Shown here: positions 17,223 to 25,909 of the stretch, piece by piece
Layout of the letters: every line of letters begins with the position of its first letter
Numbering within the stretch: position 1 is the first letter of the stretch
From: Aquibaculum sediminis
GTDB taxonomy: Bacteria; Pseudomonadota; Alphaproteobacteria; Kiloniellales; DSM-21159
Assembly: GCF_040712085.1 (NCBI RefSeq)
Contig: NZ_JBFCVK010000008.1
Coordinates: 137,462 to 201,461 of the forward strand
Reading direction: 5' to 3'
Length of the DNA stretch: 64,000 nucleotides
The notes under the pieces: generated by a model
Databases searched by the model: none
The model's input: the letters and a program-made list of their open reading frames with translations, nothing else
What the model was told of the DNA's origin: nothing
Position numbers and translations under genes: made by a program

Positions 17223-17248
17223 GCCGCCTGCCGGATCCGGCAGGCGGC
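17223..17248. repeat. perfect 26-base palindrome
   Basis: Thirteen-base arms, centred between 17235 and 17236 on GGATCC, are fully self-complementary. It lies between the periplasmic binding-protein gene and the alcohol dehydrogenase, just downstream (minus strand) of the terminator-like hairpin. It could form a cruciform or RNA hairpin; no T-run follows it. Confidence 0.75.
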
Positions 17249-17269
17249 TCACACCCTGGTCAGGCTCTA

Positions 17270-17306
17270 AGAAAAGAGCGAACCGGCGGCGCAGTGCCGC
17301 CGGTTC
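17270..17306 (-). terminator. rho-independent terminator after the binding-protein gene
   Basis: An 11-base-pair stem (arms 17296-17306 and 17280-17290, five-base loop) is followed on the minus strand by GCTCTTTTCTT. It lies 10 bases after the stop of the LivJ-like gene. It should end or weaken transcription, giving more binding protein than downstream products. Confidence 0.8.
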
Positions 17307-17315
17307 GATACCGGG

Positions 17316-18578
17316 TTACTGGTTGCGGAGAGCCTCGCAGTCCGGCGTGTCGCGCGACGGCAGACCCAGGGCCGAGAACTCCTCCTCGGACATGCCGAGC
17401 ATCTGATCGACATCCTCCACCCGCGACTTGAAGGTGTTGTGGAGCTCGCCGTCCTCACCCTCGACCACTTCGGTGATGAAGACCGACGCAATCGCCTGAC
17501 GCTTGTCGTCGACGGTGATCCGCCCGTTGGGCGCTTCCATGTCGATGGCCGACAGAGCGGCGTGGAAATTCGCCTGATCGTCGTCCAGTTCGCCGTCGAT
17601 CTCGTCAAGCGCGATCAACGCCGCCATGGTGGCATTGTAGTAGTTGGTGGCGAACAGCGAGGGAGAGGCGAAACGCTCCCCTTCCGGGAAGGTGTTCTGA
17701 TAGTTCTCCACATAGGCCTGCCAGCCCTCGTTATCCCAGTCATCGGCGATTGGGCCGGAGGTCGGAGTGCCAACCAGGGCCTCCTTGGCACGGCCGCGAG
17801 CCGAGAGCACCGTCTGGTCGGCCATGATGGTGCCGCCGATCAGGTTGGTGTCACCGCCGGCCTGCTCATACTGGTTGAGGAAGTTGACGGCATCCGAACC
17901 ACCCACGCCCAGGTAGATGGCATCGACGTCGTACGGCAGAGCCGCAATGATCGAGGCGAAGTCGCCGCTGCCCAGCGGCAGCCAGAAGCGGTCGACAATC
18001 TCACCGCCCGCCTCACAGAAGTCGACGGCAAAACCCATGAAGTTGGTGTAGCCGAAGGAGTAGTCGGCGGCGATGGTCGCCACGCGGGTCCAGCCTTTCT
18101 CCTCGATGACGTAGCTGCCGAGACCGTAACCCCACTGCATGCCGTTGGCGTTGTAGCGGAAGTAGTTCTCGGCCGGATCGACATAGGTGGTCTCCATGGC
18201 GCCGGAGGCCGCGTCGATGATGGTCTTGTTCGGAATGGTCTTGGCATAGTCGCGCAGTGCGATGCCCTGGGAGCCCGACAGCGGGCCGATAATGAAGTCG
18301 ACCTCTTCCTGCTCGATGAGACGACGGGCCTGGCGCACGGCGTTGTCCGGCGTTTCGTCGGTCGGGCCCAGCACCCATTCGATCGTCTTGCCGTCGATCT
18401 CGCTGTCGTAGTTGTTCAAGGCCATCTGGAAGCCGCGGATACCGTCGTTCCCGCCTTCCGTGAACACGCCTTCCTGCGGTGCCAGCAGGCCGATCTTGAT
18501 GACGCCATCCTCGGCCATCGCAAGACCCGGCGCCAACATGGCGATGGTCGCGACCGTACCGATGAGTTGCTTTTTCAT
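17316..18578 (-). CDS. ABC transporter periplasmic substrate-binding protein (LivJ-like)
   Basis: A 420-residue type-1 periplasmic binding protein. A Sec signal peptide (MKKQLIGTVATIAMLAPG, cut after LAMA) is followed by IKIGLLAPQEG and the Leu-binding-type two-lobe fold (DDETPDNAV-like region, FIIGPLSGSQGIALRDYA, VATIAADYSFGYTNF). It captures the ligand for the LivHMGF system downstream. A GGGAGG ribosome site precedes ATG 18578. A hairpin terminator follows. The ligand could be an amide, aromatic acid or similar; sequence alone does not say. Confidence 0.9.
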   Translation of the reverse strand: MKKQLIGTVATIAMLAPGLAMAEDGVIKIGLLAPQEGVFTEGGNDGIRGFQMALNNYDSEIDGKTIEWVLGPTDETPDNAVRQARRLIEQEEVDFIIGPLSGSQGIALRDYAKTIPNKTIIDAASGAMETTYVDPAENYFRYNANGMQWGYGLGSYVIEEKGWTRVATIAADYSFGYTNFMGFAVDFCEAGGEIVDRFWLPLGSGDFASIIAALPYDVDAIYLGVGGSDAVNFLNQYEQAGGDTNLIGGTIMADQTVLSARGRAKEALVGTPTSGPIADDWDNEGWQAYVENYQNTFPEGERFASPSLFATNYYNATMAALIALDEIDGELDDDQANFHAALSAIDMEAPNGRITVDDKRQAIASVFITEVVEGEDGELHNTFKSRVEDVDQMLGMSEEEFSALGLPSRDTPDCEALRNQ

Positions 18579-18889
18579 ACTGCCTTATCCTCCCTGAACC
18601 TGGCCGCTTCACTGCGGCATGGCAAATTGCATTCCAGTGGCCCTGCCGCCGGTGCGTACCCGTTGCGGACCGGCATTGCCACCTGAGCCCCGGCGTGCTT
18701 AAAGCGCCGCCGATCAGGCTGGCAGTCAGGTTAGGAGAAAGCTCCTTTGAGACTGATGCCCCCTCGTGCCGCCTTATACCCTTGCGTCTGATTTTCCGCT
18801 GAGATGGGCGAAACCGGCCGCTGCCGGGCCGTGCCGCGAACAGCGAACGATCATTGACAGTTTCGATTGTAGAGCCCTATCAATTCATA
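18579..18889. other. divergent intergenic region
   Basis: This 311-base gap separates the binding-protein gene (minus) from the LysR gene (plus). Apart from the ribosome site at the left edge and the LysR promoter at the right edge I see no gene, repeat or RNA in it. Confidence 0.6.
18854..18883 (+). promoter_or_regulatory. candidate sigma-70 promoter of the LysR gene
   Basis: TTGACA (18854-18859) and TATCAA (18878-18883) are separated by 18 bases. The -10 box ends only six bases before ATG 18890, so transcription would begin at or next to the start codon. No ribosome site precedes that ATG, which fits a leaderless message. Confidence 0.5.
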
Positions 18890-19789
18890 ATGTCGACGTA
18901 TTTCGTTCACCTGCGCACCTTTCAGGCAGTCGCGGTCCATCGCGGCTTTACCGCCGCCGGACGGGCGCTTGGCATCGGCCAACCCACGGTCACCACCCAG
19001 ATCCGCGAACTGGAGGAGCGCTTTCAGGTCGAGCTCCTGCAAAGGTGCGGCCGCAAGATCGAACTGACGGAGGCCGGTCAGTCGCTGTTCGAGATCACGC
19101 AGCGCATGATGAGCCTCTACACCGAAGCCGAAGAACTGCTCACCAACCAGGGCCGCTTCCGGTATGGAGAGTTGAGCCTAGCCTCTATCGGGGCCTTCCA
19201 CGCAACGCGCATGCTGGGCACCTTCAAGCGAAGCTACCCGGAAGTCTCCATGACCATCCATCTGGGCACGGGACAGGAAACGCTGAGCCGCCTGCTGGAC
19301 ATGACGGCGGACGTCGCCATCCTGGCCCAGGAGGTCAGCGACCCGGCCGTCGTCAGCTCCAAGTACTGCTCCCACCCCCTTCTGGTCAGCGTCCATCGCA
19401 GTCACGAGTGGTTCGAACGCGAGTCCGTCAGACTGGCCGACCTGGCGGACCAGCCGCTGGTGCTCCGCGAAAGGGGCTCGACTTCGCGGCGCATCCTGGA
19501 GAAAGCCCTCGAGGAGGCCGGCGTCGCCACACGGTCCGTGCTGGAGATCACCTCACCTGATGGGGTGCGCAAGGCAGTGGAGAACGGACTGGGCATCGGC
19601 GTCTTGCCCGACTTCGAGACCGCCGCCCACCCGGATGTCCGGGCAGTGCGGATCGAGGAGGAGGCGCTGTGCATGGTGTTCCGCATCGCCTACCTGCGCG
19701 ACCGCAAGAACTCGCCCAAGATCAAGGCCTTCCTGCGGGTATTCAGCAAGCAGCATCCGCACGCAAACCAATCCCAGGAAGCCGTTTAG
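18890..19789 (+). CDS. LysR-family transcriptional regulator
   Basis: A 299-residue LysR regulator. The N-terminal winged helix-turn-helix has RTFQAVAVHRGFTAAGRALG and QPTVTTQIRELEERF. The effector-binding domain (~residues 90-290) has DVAILAQEVSDP and NGLGIGVLPDFE. ATG 18890 gives the standard family start; an in-frame TTG at 18854 would add 12 residues but overlaps the promoter -35 box. It is divergent from the LivJ-like gene and may control it, or the convergent hydrolase. Its stop overlaps that of the alpha/beta hydrolase. Confidence 0.9.
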   Translation: MSTYFVHLRTFQAVAVHRGFTAAGRALGIGQPTVTTQIRELEERFQVELLQRCGRKIELTEAGQSLFEITQRMMSLYTEAEELLTNQGRFRYGELSLASIGAFHATRMLGTFKRSYPEVSMTIHLGTGQETLSRLLDMTADVAILAQEVSDPAVVSSKYCSHPLLVSVHRSHEWFERESVRLADLADQPLVLRERGSTSRRILEKALEEAGVATRSVLEITSPDGVRKAVENGLGIGVLPDFETAAHPDVRAVRIEEEALCMVFRIAYLRDRKNSPKIKAFLRVFSKQHPHANQSQEAV

Positions 19790-20643
19790 CCTTCGCCCAG
19801 CCAGTCCAGGATAGGGTTGATCTGCTCGTCGCTCATCAGCGCAGGGGCATGACCACTCTCGGCGATCTCCACCACCTGCGCCCGCGGCCCACGTTCGCTC
19901 ATCTCCCGCGCGGTATCCGCTGTGAGCAGTTCCGACTGGCCGCCGCGATAGACCAGGACAGGCAGGCGCAGTTGATCCCAGAAGGCCCAGAGATCCACAT
20001 CACCCTCCAGGCTCTCGGCAAAGGCCTTGCCGATGGCCGGATCGTAGTTGCGGCGCCACCCCTCCCCCTCGGCTGTGAGGGATCTTTCCACCAGCCGCTG
20101 CCACTGCGCCTCGGTGAGCGGACCGAAACCGGCGTAGGCGGCCCGAAGATCGGCATAGGCCGACTTGTAGTCAGGCCAGGACTGCTGCTCCCCGACCTGC
20201 TGCGAAAGCCGTGACAGCGCTGCAGCCGGCAGGAAGGGACCGATGTCGTTCATCATCAGGCGCCGGAGCGGCGTGCCGGGGAGCGCGGCAAGAAAGAGCC
20301 CGATGAGCCCCCCCATCGAGGTCCCGACCCAGTCCACCTCCTCCACATCGAGGCGCGCGAGCAGGGCATTAATGTCCTGGAGGTACTGCGGGAAGGCATA
20401 GCCGCTTGGGTCGGCCAGTGGTTCGCTGTCGCCGCGGCCCACCACATCGGGACAGATAACGCGCCACCCCCGTGCGGCCGCAGCGGCGGCCAGTTCATCG
20501 AAGTCGCGGCCGTTACGGGTCAGCCCATGGACGCAAACCAGCGTCCGCTTGGCATCCGCCGCCCCCCATTCCCGATAGGCGACGCGGTGAAAGCCACTGA
20601 GAGACAAGCCTCGAAAATGGCGGAGTTTTGCCGACTGCTGCAT
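19786..20643 (-). CDS. alpha/beta-fold hydrolase
   Basis: A 285-residue hydrolase. It has oxyanion-hole region VCVHGLTRNGRDFD, nucleophile elbow GTSMGG (Ser in GxSxG), a likely acid after LPVLVYRGGQSELL, and catalytic His in ESGHAPALM. A cap domain lies between strands 6 and 7. It probably hydrolyses an ester, thioester or lactone; no substrate can be assigned. The gene is convergent with LysR, with overlapping stop codons (19786-19789). Confidence 0.88.
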   Translation of the reverse strand: MQQSAKLRHFRGLSLSGFHRVAYREWGAADAKRTLVCVHGLTRNGRDFDELAAAAAARGWRVICPDVVGRGDSEPLADPSGYAFPQYLQDINALLARLDVEEVDWVGTSMGGLIGLFLAALPGTPLRRLMMNDIGPFLPAAALSRLSQQVGEQQSWPDYKSAYADLRAAYAGFGPLTEAQWQRLVERSLTAEGEGWRRNYDPAIGKAFAESLEGDVDLWAFWDQLRLPVLVYRGGQSELLTADTAREMSERGPRAQVVEIAESGHAPALMSDEQINPILDWLGEG

Positions 20644-20715
20644 GGCTGCACGCTTCCTCTTTCTGTGCGCCTGGCTCCATCGGTTAGCAGATGGCCATTG
20701 CCGACGCGAGCCCTC

Positions 20716-20745
20716 TTGACCAGGATTCTATACGTTGATATCAAC
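20716..20745 (+). promoter_or_regulatory. promoter with overlapping 12-base operator-like palindrome
   Basis: TTGACC (20716-20721) and TATCAA (20739-20744), 17 bases apart, form a promoter-like pair before the SnoaL-like gene. The perfect palindrome GTTGATATCAAC (20734-20745) covers the -10 box, as an operator for a small dimeric repressor would. Confidence 0.5.
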
Positions 20746-20778
20746 TTGATTACTCTTCCACCAACAGGGCCAAACATC

Positions 20779-21222
20779 ATGGATACAACCGTCACCAATC
20801 TCGACCTGCAAGCCGACGCCGAACGTTTCGTTGCAGACTGCCTCCAGGCCATCAACAGCTCAGACCTGGACGCCATTGCCGCCCACTACGACGAGGCCGT
20901 CGTGGCGTTCGACGCGATCGGTCCATTACAGATTTCCGGCCGGGAGGCCTACCTGGCGCATTGGAAGACCTGCATGGAGATGTGCAGCAACATGTCCTTC
21001 GAGCCTCATCATCTCAGCGTGCAGGCCAGCGGTGACCTCCTGATGGCCCACTGCCTCGCAAACTGTGTCGGCGCCGATGCCGAAGGAAATCCGCAATCCG
21101 GCTGGGTGCGCATGTCGCTGGCCGCCCGCAAGACGCCCGCGGGCTGGCGCATCATCCACGATCACTTCTCGCTGCCCTTCGACCCGGTCAGCCTGAAGGC
21201 ACAGGTCGAAGCCACGCCCTGA
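20779..21222 (+). CDS. SnoaL/NTF2-like protein
   Basis: A 147-residue cone-shaped alpha+beta-barrel (NTF2-like) protein. It has a typical N-terminal helix pair (ADCLQAINSSDLDAIAAHYDE), an ISGREAYLAHWK segment and the C-terminal strand GWRIIHDHFSLPF. Members act as small isomerases or hydrolases, or simply bind ligands. It stands alone between two minus-strand genes with its own promoter. Function unassigned. Confidence 0.8.
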   Translation: MDTTVTNLDLQADAERFVADCLQAINSSDLDAIAAHYDEAVVAFDAIGPLQISGREAYLAHWKTCMEMCSNMSFEPHHLSVQASGDLLMAHCLANCVGADAEGNPQSGWVRMSLAARKTPAGWRIIHDHFSLPFDPVSLKAQVEATP

Positions 21223-21230
21223 GGCCTTGT

Positions 21231-22691
21231 CTATCCCAGCCCCAAGCGCCGGAGTGTGCCGCTACTGCTGTCGCGCACCCGGCGCATGAGGCTGCGCACA
21301 TCCGAACTCACCGCGACCGTTCCCTTGGCCACGTAGGCCTCGTGGTTCTTCTCAATGTCGTCGAGCAGATAGCGGTAGTTGACCATGATGCCCGCCGATT
21401 GTCGCAGTCCCTTGGCGGAGGTATCGCCCAGCCAGTTGATCCGCTCCAGGCGCGCGCCGTTGCGCAGATGGAAGCGCGCCACCGGATCGATCGGCTGGCC
21501 GTTGCCGCGCTTTTCCATGAAGTAGCGGGCGGCCAGGCGCAGCAGCGGGTCCTTGAGGCTTTCGGCCGCCTTGGCATGGCGGTGCCAGTTCTCGCGGGCC
21601 AGCAGGTTTTTCAGGGCCTCCGCCGTATCGTCAGACTGTCCCAGCTTGCGGATGGTGGAGCGTTCGTCGCTGCCCAGGAAGCGGTCCAGGCTTTCACCGT
21701 CCACCCCTTCCAGCCAGACACGCAGGCCGGGCACCGGAGAGAGCGTGGCGAAAGTCTTGATCCTCGGCAGATCCTGGCTGAGCTCGCGCACCACCATCTT
21801 GATGAGGAAGTCGCCGAAGGTGATGCCGCGCAGGCCCCGCTGCGTGTTCGAGATGGAATAGAAGATCGCGCTGTCCGCCTTGGCCGGATCGGCCGCGGGC
21901 GCGTTCTCATCCAACAGATCCTGGACGTTCCCGGCAATCCCCTCCACCAGCGCTACTTCGACAAAGGCCAGTGGCTCGTTGGGCATGCGCGGGTGGAACA
22001 GGGCATAGCAGCGCCGATCTGAGTCCAGTCGATTGCGCAGGTCGTCCCATGACTGGATCTCGTGAACCGCCTCATAGGCGATGAGCTTCTCCAGCAGCGC
22101 GGCGCTGGACTCCCAGGTTATGCGCCTGAGATCGATAAAGCCGCTATCGAACCAGGAGGTCAGCAAATCCTGTAGATCCTGATCGAGCGCTCGCAGGTGC
22201 GGACTGCGGTCCAACAGCGGCAGCAGGTCTGCGCGCATATCCACCAGAAACTTCACACCCTCGGGTAAGCTGTTGAACTGGTGAAGCAAGCGCACGCGCG
22301 GCGGCTCCAACACCTCGCGCAGCCGTAAACCAGCCGCGATGCGACCCTGCTCGTCTTCCTGCGCCTGGTAGTCAGCAATGGCCTCAGTAACCGCCGCCTC
22401 CTCGACGGCGAAATCACGGGCCAGAACCTCCAGGAACAGTGCGCGGCCCTGCGCATCGAGCTGCAGATAGGCCCGGCCAAGTGAGGCCGCGCGCACGCGC
22501 GCTGAAACCTCGCCGCCGCGGGCCTCCAGGCATTCTTTCATCTGCGTCTGCAAGCGCGCGGCATCGGCAACGGCCTCGTCGGAAACCGAAAGACCGACCG
22601 TGCGTGCCGCCGAAACGGAAATATCGCGCCAACTCGCCGAAAGATTCGACAGTGCGCGATCGAAAAGTGAAGGAGACTCCTGTTCGGTCAT
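21231..22691 (-). CDS. matA: malonyl-CoA decarboxylase
   Basis: A 486-residue enzyme converting malonyl-CoA to acetyl-CoA and CO2. The N-terminal helical domain is followed by a GNAT-like catalytic domain with FYSISNTQRGLRGITFGDFL, FATLSPVPGL (family Ser) and ARFHLRNGARLERINWLGD (family His), the last two forming the known Ser-His pair. ATG 22691 gives the normal length; a 62-residue upstream extension was rejected because it crosses the divergent promoter region. It is head-to-head with malonyl-CoA synthetase, forming a malonate-use pair as in Rhizobium matABC. Confidence 0.92.
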   Translation of the reverse strand: MTEQESPSLFDRALSNLSASWRDISVSAARTVGLSVSDEAVADAARLQTQMKECLEARGGEVSARVRAASLGRAYLQLDAQGRALFLEVLARDFAVEEAAVTEAIADYQAQEDEQGRIAAGLRLREVLEPPRVRLLHQFNSLPEGVKFLVDMRADLLPLLDRSPHLRALDQDLQDLLTSWFDSGFIDLRRITWESSAALLEKLIAYEAVHEIQSWDDLRNRLDSDRRCYALFHPRMPNEPLAFVEVALVEGIAGNVQDLLDENAPAADPAKADSAIFYSISNTQRGLRGITFGDFLIKMVVRELSQDLPRIKTFATLSPVPGLRVWLEGVDGESLDRFLGSDERSTIRKLGQSDDTAEALKNLLARENWHRHAKAAESLKDPLLRLAARYFMEKRGNGQPIDPVARFHLRNGARLERINWLGDTSAKGLRQSAGIMVNYRYLLDDIEKNHEAYVAKGTVAVSSDVRSLMRRVRDSSSGTLRRLGLG

Positions 22692-22866
22692 ACCAATCCC
22701 ACATCCGGATTGCGGCGCGCTTCCGCCGCCTGTTCGGTGATAGCCTGCCCGCGCCGGAGCGTGCAATGCAGGTAAAGTGACATATTCCTTACTGGCTGAT
22801 ATGAAGCCTCGCCGATCCGGCAGCCGATCAAAAAAGCAAACAGACGCGTTCTGGGGACCCTTGAGC

Positions 22867-24384
22867 ATGAACCGCAACCTCTATGCCCTTCTTTCGGATC
22901 TTTTTCCCGCCGATCGCAGCGCCCCGGTCCTGGAGTTGGGCGACGGGCAGCAGCACGCCTACGCCAATCTGGAAGCCATGGCGGGGCGTTATGCCGCACT
23001 GCTGCGCCAACTGGGCGTCAAGCCGGGCGACCGGGTCGCCGTCCAGACCGAGAAGTCGCCGAACGCGCTCTATTTCTACCTCGGCTGCATCCAGGCGGGC
23101 GCGGTCTACCTGCCGCTCAATACCGCCTACAAGAAGGCAGAGGTCTCCTACTTTCTGAACGATGCCGAGCCGACTCTGGTGGTCTGCCGCCCCGAGAGCC
23201 TCTCCGAGATTCGAGAGGTCGCGCAGGCCGCCGGCGTAGCCCACGTTCGCACCCTCGATTCCGACGGTGGCGGCAGCTTGACCGAGGCCGCCATGGCGCT
23301 TGCGCCCGACCCCGAAATCGAGCCGCGCAGCGACGACGACCTCGCCGCCATTCTCTACACCTCCGGCACCACCGGGCGGTCCAAGGGCGCGATGCTGACG
23401 CACCGCAACCTCTCCTCCAACGCCTTCGCTCTGCACGAAATCTGGGGCTTCCGCGAGGGAGACGTGCTGCTGCACGCCCTGCCGATCTTCCATGTGCATG
23501 GACTTTTCGTCGCCACCAACACCACCCTGGCCAACGGCAGCTCCATGATCTTCCTGCCGCGCTTCGACGCGGACGAGGTGGTGCGCCTGCTGCCCAAAGC
23601 GACGCTGATGATGGGCGTGCCGACCTTCTACGTCCGCCTGCTGCAGCATCCGGGCTTCACCCGTGAGCTTGCCGCGCACATGCGGCTGTTCATCTCGGGC
23701 TCGGCCCCCCTGCTAGAGGAGACTTTCGCCAGCTTCGAGGAGCGCACCGGCCAGCGCATCCTGGAACGCTATGGCATGACCGAGGCCGGCATGATCACCT
23801 CAAACCCCTATGAGGGCGAGCGCCGGGCCGGCACGGTGGGCTTCCCTCTGCCCGAGGTGGAAGTGCGGGTTACCGACGACAGCGGCAAGATTCTCGGCCG
23901 CGATGAAATCGGCGTACTGGAGGCTAAAGGTCCCAACATTTTCAAGGGCTACTGGCGCATGCCGGAGAAGACAGCCGAAGAGTTTCGATCGGACGGCTTC
24001 TTCATCACCGGCGATATCTCCAAGATCGACGCCGAGGGCTACGTCCATATCGTGGGGCGCGCCAAGGACCTGATCATCTCCGGCGGCTACAATGTCTATC
24101 CCAAGGAGATCGAACTGGTGATCGACGCCCTGCCCGGCGTGGTGGAAAGCGCGGTCATCGGCCTGTCGCATCCGGACTTCGGCGAAGCAGTGACCGCCGT
24201 GGTCAAGCGCAGCGCACCCGAGTCCACCGATGAGGACGCCATCATGGAGGCCACCAAGGAAGCCCTGGCCGGCTTCAAGGTGCCCAAGAAGGTCTTTTTC
24301 GTCGACGAACTGCCGCGCAACACCATGGGCAAAGTGCAGAAGGCCCAGTTGCGCGAAACCTACAAGGACAGCTTCACCGCCTGA
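22867..24384 (+). CDS. matB: malonyl-CoA synthetase (MatB-like acyl-CoA ligase)
   Basis: A 505-residue AMP-forming ligase that activates malonate (or methylmalonate) with ATP and CoA. It contains the P-loop-like YTSGTTGRSKGAML, the A5-type RYGMTEAGM, the hinge ITGDISKIDAEGY and the adenylation lysine in RNTMGKVQKAQL. A divergent malonyl-CoA decarboxylase 175 bases away makes malonate the preferred substrate. The start ATG 22867 gives the usual MatB N-terminus. The synthetase makes malonyl-CoA, which the decarboxylase turns into acetyl-CoA. Confidence 0.88.
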   Translation: MNRNLYALLSDLFPADRSAPVLELGDGQQHAYANLEAMAGRYAALLRQLGVKPGDRVAVQTEKSPNALYFYLGCIQAGAVYLPLNTAYKKAEVSYFLNDAEPTLVVCRPESLSEIREVAQAAGVAHVRTLDSDGGGSLTEAAMALAPDPEIEPRSDDDLAAILYTSGTTGRSKGAMLTHRNLSSNAFALHEIWGFREGDVLLHALPIFHVHGLFVATNTTLANGSSMIFLPRFDADEVVRLLPKATLMMGVPTFYVRLLQHPGFTRELAAHMRLFISGSAPLLEETFASFEERTGQRILERYGMTEAGMITSNPYEGERRAGTVGFPLPEVEVRVTDDSGKILGRDEIGVLEAKGPNIFKGYWRMPEKTAEEFRSDGFFITGDISKIDAEGYVHIVGRAKDLIISGGYNVYPKEIELVIDALPGVVESAVIGLSHPDFGEAVTAVVKRSAPESTDEDAIMEATKEALAGFKVPKKVFFVDELPRNTMGKVQKAQLRETYKDSFTA

Positions 24385-24413
24385 TCCGGCGGTGTGACAG
24401 GGAGACACGAGCC

Positions 24414-25892
24414 ATGGCTGACCAGGATCCTTTCAAGCTGGCACAAGATCTGTCCGGCAAGCATCTGATCGACGGCCAGTTTGTTCCGTCGAATTCCGGC
24501 AAGACCTTCGACGTGATCTATCCGGCCACGCTGGAGGTCATCGGAAAGGCTGCCTTCGGCGAGAAGGCCGACGTCGATGCCGCGGTGGCGGCGGCGAAGC
24601 AGGCCCAGAAGCCCTGGGCCGCCCTGCCCGCGCGCGAGCGCGGCAAGCTGGTGGCGGAATGCGGCCGGCGCATCGAGGCGCACAAGGAAGAACTGGCGCG
24701 CCTCGTGGCCCTGGAAACCGGCAAGGCGCTGCGCACCGAAAGCCGGGTCGAGGCGAGCGTGGTGGCCGACGCCTTCACCTTCTATGGCGGCCTGGCGTCC
24801 GAGTTGAAGGGCGAGAGCGTGCCTTTCAATCCGGACATGCTGACCGTGACCCTGCGCGAGCCCATCGGTGTGGTCGGGGCGATCATCCCCTGGAACGTCC
24901 CGATGATGCTCATGGCCTTCAAGATCGCGCCGGCCATGGTGGCCGGCAACACGGTGGTGGTGAAGTCGGCCGAGGAGGCGCCCTTCGCGGTCCTGCGCGT
25001 CTGCGAGATCATGAACGAGGTGCTGCCGCCTGGCGTGTTCAACATCCTCTCGGGCTTCGGCCCGGAGTGCGGCGCGCCGCTGGTCGAGCATCCCGACGTC
25101 GGCAAGGTGACCTTCACCGGCTCGGTCGAGACCGGCAAGATCATCTATCGCGGCGCGGCCGAAAAGCTGATGCCGGTCACGCTGGAGCTGGGCGGCAAGT
25201 CGCCGATGATCGTGATGGGCGATGCCGACCTGGAGCGCGCCGTCGCCGGGGCCGTCTCCGGCGTGCGCTTCACTCGGCAGGGTCAGTCCTGCACGGCGGC
25301 CAGCCGGATTTATGTCCACGAAAGCCTGCACGACGCCTTCATCGAGGCCCTCAAGGCCAAGGTGGACGCCATGGTGATGGGCGATCCGCTGGACGAGAAG
25401 ACCGACATCGGTACCATCGTCAGCGAGCAGCAGTACGAGCGCGTGCTGGGCTACATCACCCAGGGCAAGGCTGACGGCGGCACGGCCCACGAAGGCTCCT
25501 CCCTGCCGGGCGACGGCAAACTGGCCAAGGGCTACTTCGTGCGCCCGGTGATCTTCACCGACCTGCCCGAGGACAGCCGCGTCATAAGCGAAGAGATCTT
25601 CGGGCCTGTGACGGCCATCCAGCGCTTCTCGACCCTGGACGAGGTGATCGAGAAGGCGAATGACAGCGAGTATGGCCTGGCAGCGACGATCTGGACCCGC
25701 GACCTCAAGACCGCCATGGAAGGGGTGCGCCGCCTGGAAGCCGGCTTCGTCCAGGTGAACCAGAACCTGGTGGTGCAGCCCAACCTCTCCTACGGCGGCA
25801 TCAAGCAGTCGGGACTGGGCAAGGAGGCATCGCTCGAAGCCATGCTCGAGCACTTCACCCACAAGAAGACCGCCATCATCAACATGACCTGA
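24414..25892 (+). CDS. NAD(P)-dependent aldehyde dehydrogenase
   Basis: A 492-residue member of the ALDH superfamily. Cofactor-site PWNVPMML, general-base Glu in LELGGKSP and nucleophilic Cys in RQGQSCTAASR are intact, as is EEIFGPV. It lies 29 bases after matB with a GGGAG ribosome site, and is followed 17 bases later by a thioesterase. It may oxidise a semialdehyde whose acid product feeds the malonate route (inference). Sequence does not fix the substrate. Confidence 0.9.
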   Translation: MADQDPFKLAQDLSGKHLIDGQFVPSNSGKTFDVIYPATLEVIGKAAFGEKADVDAAVAAAKQAQKPWAALPARERGKLVAECGRRIEAHKEELARLVALETGKALRTESRVEASVVADAFTFYGGLASELKGESVPFNPDMLTVTLREPIGVVGAIIPWNVPMMLMAFKIAPAMVAGNTVVVKSAEEAPFAVLRVCEIMNEVLPPGVFNILSGFGPECGAPLVEHPDVGKVTFTGSVETGKIIYRGAAEKLMPVTLELGGKSPMIVMGDADLERAVAGAVSGVRFTRQGQSCTAASRIYVHESLHDAFIEALKAKVDAMVMGDPLDEKTDIGTIVSEQQYERVLGYITQGKADGGTAHEGSSLPGDGKLAKGYFVRPVIFTDLPEDSRVISEEIFGPVTAIQRFSTLDEVIEKANDSEYGLAATIWTRDLKTAMEGVRRLEAGFVQVNQNLVVQPNLSYGGIKQSGLGKEASLEAMLEHFTHKKTAIINMT

Positions 25893-25909
25893 GGGGCCGA
25901 CAGCACCAA

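Noticed and set aside
22692..22877. 62-residue extension of malonyl-CoA decarboxylase
   Set aside because: It crosses the divergent promoter region and overlaps the start of matB; no family match.
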